Below, in pieces: positions 6,330-8,950 of a stretch of 8,950 nt of DNA. The notes under the pieces are model-generated. The model searched no databases. It was not told the DNA's origin and saw only the letters and a list, made by a program, of their open reading frames with translations. This stretch comes from JBBRHH01 sp038222915 (GTDB lineage Bacteria > Planctomycetota > Phycisphaerae > Tepidisphaerales > Tepidisphaeraceae), in contig JBBRHH010000230.1 in assembly GCA_038222915.1 (NCBI GenBank), positions 1 through 8,950 on the forward strand. The letters are read 5' to 3'. Numbering within the stretch: the stretch's first letter is position 1; each line of letters opens with the position of its first letter. Position numbers and translations under genes: made by a program.

Positions 6330-8306
6330 ATGGAAGATGGGACACGGATGTTCACCAGAGATTTTCAAGCAATGGGCCGCCTGGGCGATGTACGGGAGAC
6401 GATGTCCGACGCGTACTGCGCACTGGACAAAACATGGCATCTTATCTACGTCAATGGCGAGGCGGAGAAGATCACGCACCGGTCCCGGGAGGAACTGCTG
6501 GGGAAAATATTCTGGGACGCCTTTCCGGAAATCGTCGCCACTCTTTTTTACGAGGAGCATCACCTCAAGACCACGGACGGAATCAAAGTTCGCGCCGAGT
6601 TCTTTTGTCCGATTCTGGGGGTTTGGCTGGAGGTTCACGCGGTGTCGTCGCCGGAGGGCCTGGCGATTTTTTTCCACGACATTACCGAGCAGAAAAAAGC
6701 CAACGCCGACTTGAAACTGCTCGTCGAGCGGCTTTTCTTCAAGCAGGCGTCGATCGAGAGGCTGCTGCGCCACATCCCGGCGGGCGTGATGATCTGCGAA
6801 GCGCCCAGTGGCAGGATTCTTTACGAGAATGAGCGGATCGAGAAGAACTTCGGCCATCGCATCGTCCCGCCCAACTGCATTGAGGAATATGCGAAGTGGG
6901 AAGGTTTTCATTCCGACAATCGGCCGTATCAAGCGCACGAATGGCCGGTGGCGCGGTCGATCCTCACCGGCGAGGTCATCAGTGGCGAGGAGATCAGCAT
7001 CAAGCGTACCGACGGCAAACGCATGACGCTTCTGGTCGCCTCGGCGCCGATTCGTAACAAAGCCGGCGATATTCTCGCGGCGATGGTGATCGATCACGAT
7101 ATCACCGAGCGCAAACTGCTGACCGACGAACTCCAAACGCGGATACGCTCGGAGCAGGAGGCAAGAAGGGCGGCCGAGGCCGCCAACACGTCCAAGGACG
7201 AGTTTATCGCCGCCCTTTCCCACGAACTTCGCACTCCCTTGACGCCGGTGGTCATGACACTGGCCGCGATGGAGAGGGATACGCGCCTTCCAATCGATGC
7301 GCGCGCCGACGTGGCGATGATCCGCCGGAATGTCGAACTGGAAATGAAGTTGATCGACGATCTGCTCGACATCACCCGCATCAGCCATGGCAAGCTGCGC
7401 ATGGAGATGGGCCCGGTGGACATCGGCTCCCTTCTTCAGAATGTCCTTAATATTGTTCGCGGTGATATCACCGCCAAGGGCCAGCATCAGACCCTTGAGC
7501 TTGATGCAGTGGACACGCTGGTTTCGGGCGATACCGCGCGGCTGCATCAGGTCTTTTGGAATCTGCTCAAAAACGCCATCAAGTTCACGCCCGAGGACGG
7601 CCATGTCGGGATCCACACGTTCAATCCACGGCCTGGCGTTCTTGCCGTCGAGATAAGCGACTCCGGGGAAGGATTGGACGCCGAAGCGATACCGCGTATT
7701 TTTGCCGCTTTTGAGCAGGCAAATCACGGTATCGTCCGAAAGTTCGGTGGCCTGGAACTGGGCCTCACGATTTCCAGAGCAATCATGGATCTGCATGGCG
7801 CGACCATCAAGATCGACAGCGAGGGGAAGGGCAAAGGGTCGTGCTTCACCACGGAATTTCCGACCATCGATCCGTCTGAGAAAGTCGCCGAGCAAATTGC
7901 CGGCACACTGCACGAGCATGAGGCGGCTTCTGGAGCGCGGCTGTTGCTGGTGGATGACCATCAGGACACGCTGCGCGTGCTGAGCCGTCTGCTCGAATCG
8001 CTCGGCTATCAGGTTGCCGGCGCAACCTCCGTCAGCACCGCTCTCAGCTACGCGGCAGCGAACCCGATTGACGTGCTGGTCAGTGACATCGGTCTGCCTG
8101 ACGCCAGCGGCCATGACCTGATGCGGCAACTCAAACAGCTTCGGAACATCCCCGGCGTTGCGGTCAGCGGCTATGGGCTGGAATCGGACGTGCAGCATAG
8201 CTATGACGCCGGGTTCTTCGCGCATCTGACCAAACCCATCAACCTGCATGTCCTGCACATGACTATTCAGCGGGCGATCGCGAAGGACGCGGTGCTGACG
8301 AACTGA
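6330..8306 (+). CDS. PAS-PAS hybrid histidine kinase with C-terminal receiver domain
   Basis: This 658-residue signalling protein has no transmembrane segment, so it is probably cytosolic. Order: PAS 1 at about 25-120 (ending HDITEQKK), PAS 2 at about 140-262 (ending DHDITERK), a coiled-coil linker at 262-285, and HisKA with phosphoacceptor His298 in SHELRTPL. HATPase follows: N box Asn415 in WNLLKNAIKF, G1 DSGEG at 444-448, F box FAAFEQ, G2 GGLELGL at 473-479. The receiver (about 536-655) has acidic Asp542/Asp543, phosphoacceptor Asp586, Ser613 and Lys635. All residues needed for phosphotransfer are present, but Glu476 replaces the middle Gly of the usual G2 box GGLGLGL. No DNA-binding or enzymatic output domain exists, so output must pass through a partner. 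An in-frame stop at 6276 limits the start to ATG 6330 or Met7 at 6348; neither has a strong Shine-Dalgarno, though GGAAG at 6332-6336 could serve the latter. Codon use is C-balanced, unlike the upstream genes. Confidence 0.93.
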   Translation: MEDGTRMFTRDFQAMGRLGDVRETMSDAYCALDKTWHLIYVNGEAEKITHRSREELLGKIFWDAFPEIVATLFYEEHHLKTTDGIKVRAEFFCPILGVWLEVHAVSSPEGLAIFFHDITEQKKANADLKLLVERLFFKQASIERLLRHIPAGVMICEAPSGRILYENERIEKNFGHRIVPPNCIEEYAKWEGFHSDNRPYQAHEWPVARSILTGEVISGEEISIKRTDGKRMTLLVASAPIRNKAGDILAAMVIDHDITERKLLTDELQTRIRSEQEARRAAEAANTSKDEFIAALSHELRTPLTPVVMTLAAMERDTRLPIDARADVAMIRRNVELEMKLIDDLLDITRISHGKLRMEMGPVDIGSLLQNVLNIVRGDITAKGQHQTLELDAVDTLVSGDTARLHQVFWNLLKNAIKFTPEDGHVGIHTFNPRPGVLAVEISDSGEGLDAEAIPRIFAAFEQANHGIVRKFGGLELGLTISRAIMDLHGATIKIDSEGKGKGSCFTTEFPTIDPSEKVAEQIAGTLHEHEAASGARLLLVDDHQDTLRVLSRLLESLGYQVAGATSVSTALSYAAANPIDVLVSDIGLPDASGHDLMRQLKQLRNIPGVAVSGYGLESDVQHSYDAGFFAHLTKPINLHVLHMTIQRAIAKDAVLTN

Positions 8307-8549
8307 TCGTCCGCTTCGCCTGGGGTCCCAAGCAGACGACCGGTCACGTACAGGTCATAACGACACCGAAAAGGGCATTGCTCTCGGCGTCTTGCTGTAA
8401 ATACTTGTAAAATAAAGAATTCAGCGTGACCGGAGCGTTCCGTTCGAGCCGACATCCTTCGTAGAGCGGGAACGATCCGTGGATGTTGCGAAGCGGGGGA
8501 GTCAACCCGAAATCGAATATCGCACGGCGCTTACGGAAGGTGGCGTTGG
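8307..8549 (+). other. Intergenic region between the two sensor genes
   Basis: I see no convincing gene in these 243 bp. An AT-rich patch at about 8392-8420 (TTGCTG, then TAAAAT at 8408-8413) looks promoter-like but the spacing is too short for sigma70. Small palindromes TGGGGTCCCA (8321-8330, imperfect centre) and GACCGGTC (8338-8345) are near chance level. The frame of the following gene is open back to 8430, but no ATG, GTG or TTG start occurs in it before 8550. A minus-strand frame at 8344-8562 has no recognisable domain. Confidence 0.4.
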
Positions 8550-8950
8550 ATGGCTGGATCAAGCTTACAAAGTCGTAGACCCTTGCGAACGGAGGAGGGA
8601 CTGTGCGATTCGGGCGCGATTCGGCATGTGGCAGGGTGCGGGCAGGAAGAGGCGCTGGTCACGGCTGGCGCACTCCAGAGCGCAATATTTAACAGCGCCA
8701 ATTTTTCGAGTATCGCCACCGATGCGAAAGGCGTCATCCAGATCTTTAACGTCGGCGCGGAGCGGATGCTGGGGTACGCGGCAGGCGAGGTGATGAACAA
8801 GATCACGCGGGCGGAGATTTCCGATCCACATGAACTGATTACCCGCGCCCAGGCGCTGACTCTCGAGCTTGGCACCCCGATCACGCCGGGGTTCGAAGCG
8901 CTGGTCTTCAAGGCGTCGCGCGGGATTGAGGACATTTACGAGCTGACGTA
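8550..8950 (+). CDS. PAS-domain signalling protein, probably a sensor kinase (3' partial)
   Basis: This reading frame starts at ATG 8550 and runs off the right edge, with 133 complete codons visible. GGAAGG at 8535-8540, 9 nt upstream, is a plausible Shine-Dalgarno. From about residue 32 (QEEALVTAGALQSAIFNSAN) the protein matches a widespread PAS type: SSIATDAKGVIQIFNVGAERM is followed by LGYAAGEV and, near the edge, FEALVFKASRGIEDIYEL. Such PAS domains usually sit in the middle or N-terminal part of histidine kinases or diguanylate cyclases; the output domain lies outside the window. The first 30 or so residues have no recognisable domain and an unusual composition, so the true start could be later (for example GTG 8628) or the 5' end may be an eroded gene. 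It lies on the same strand as the hybrid kinase, which suggests a sensory cluster, possibly a cognate pair, but the 243-bp gap argues against tight coupling. Confidence 0.75.
   Translation, partial: MAGSSLQSRRPLRTEEGLCDSGAIRHVAGCGQEEALVTAGALQSAIFNSANFSSIATDAKGVIQIFNVGAERMLGYAAGEVMNKITRAEISDPHELITRAQALTLELGTPITPGFEALVFKASRGIEDIYELT

Noticed and set aside
6196..6832. Two + strand open frames (6196-6714 and 6218-6832) that start in the leader and overlap the kinase
   Set aside because: Neither shows domain similarity or a good ribosome binding site, and the overlapping frame at 6330 encodes a conserved PAS domain.
6234..8258. 674-codon open frame on the minus strand opposite the kinase gene
   Set aside because: It mirrors almost the whole kinase, has no recognisable domain, and is explained by GC-rich codon bias that removes stops from the opposite strand. 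The + frame has full PAS, HisKA, HATPase and receiver motifs.
8378..8413. Promoter for the partial PAS gene (TTGCTC or TTGCTG with TAAAAT)
   Set aside because: The spacers are 24 or 10 bp, both outside the usable range for a sigma70 promoter.
8479..8793. 104-codon + strand open frame overlapping the partial PAS gene
   Set aside because: It is in a different phase from the conserved PAS sequence and its C-terminal half is an Arg/Ser-rich shadow of it.

Overview
The window is GC-rich, and every gene lies on the + strand. The best taxonomic clue is the N-terminus of the heme peroxidase. Its LERLEERRLFS segment resembles the LEPR-XLL type N-terminal motif typical of exported proteins in Planctomycetota, especially Phycisphaerae/Tepidisphaeraceae-like lineages. 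Large secreted kelch proteins and PAS-rich hybrid kinases fit that assignment, but it rests on recognition by eye and no search was run.

Layout. (1) Positions 1-1353 hold a 5'-truncated group II PLP-dependent decarboxylase, closest in motif pattern to L-2,4-diaminobutyrate decarboxylase-like enzymes. (2) Seven bases later, 1361-3970 encodes a large secreted kelch/galactose-oxidase-like protein. I count about twelve propeller units, with a roughly 110-residue helical insert in the middle of the first half. The spacing suggests a two-gene operon. (3) A 94-bp spacer holds a good -35 box and an 8+8 bp inverted repeat that resembles a Fur-type operator. It leads into 4065-6008, an exported animal-type (peroxidase-cyclooxygenase superfamily) heme peroxidase with a C-terminal SdrD/Cna B-like domain. 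(4) A 321-bp gap holds two hairpins and a 14-bp perfect palindrome. It is followed by 6330-8306, a PAS-PAS-HisKA-HATPase-receiver hybrid histidine kinase. (5) A 243-bp gap leads to a second PAS-containing gene, which runs off the right edge.

The first three genes are extremely G-rich on the coding strand, with many GGG, GCG and CGG codons. The kinase uses balanced or C-ending codons although it is read in the same direction. The window therefore looks like two compositional blocks joined near 6.0-6.3 kb: an enzyme/secreted-protein block and a sensory-signalling block. Nothing seen directly links the kinase to the peroxidase or the decarboxylase.

I found no tRNA, rRNA, CRISPR array, transposase, attachment site or toxin/defence locus, and no strong evidence for a wholly new system. 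The observations most worth following are the operator-like palindrome at the peroxidase promoter, the architecture of the kelch protein, the altered G2 box of the kinase, and the structured leader in front of the kinase.
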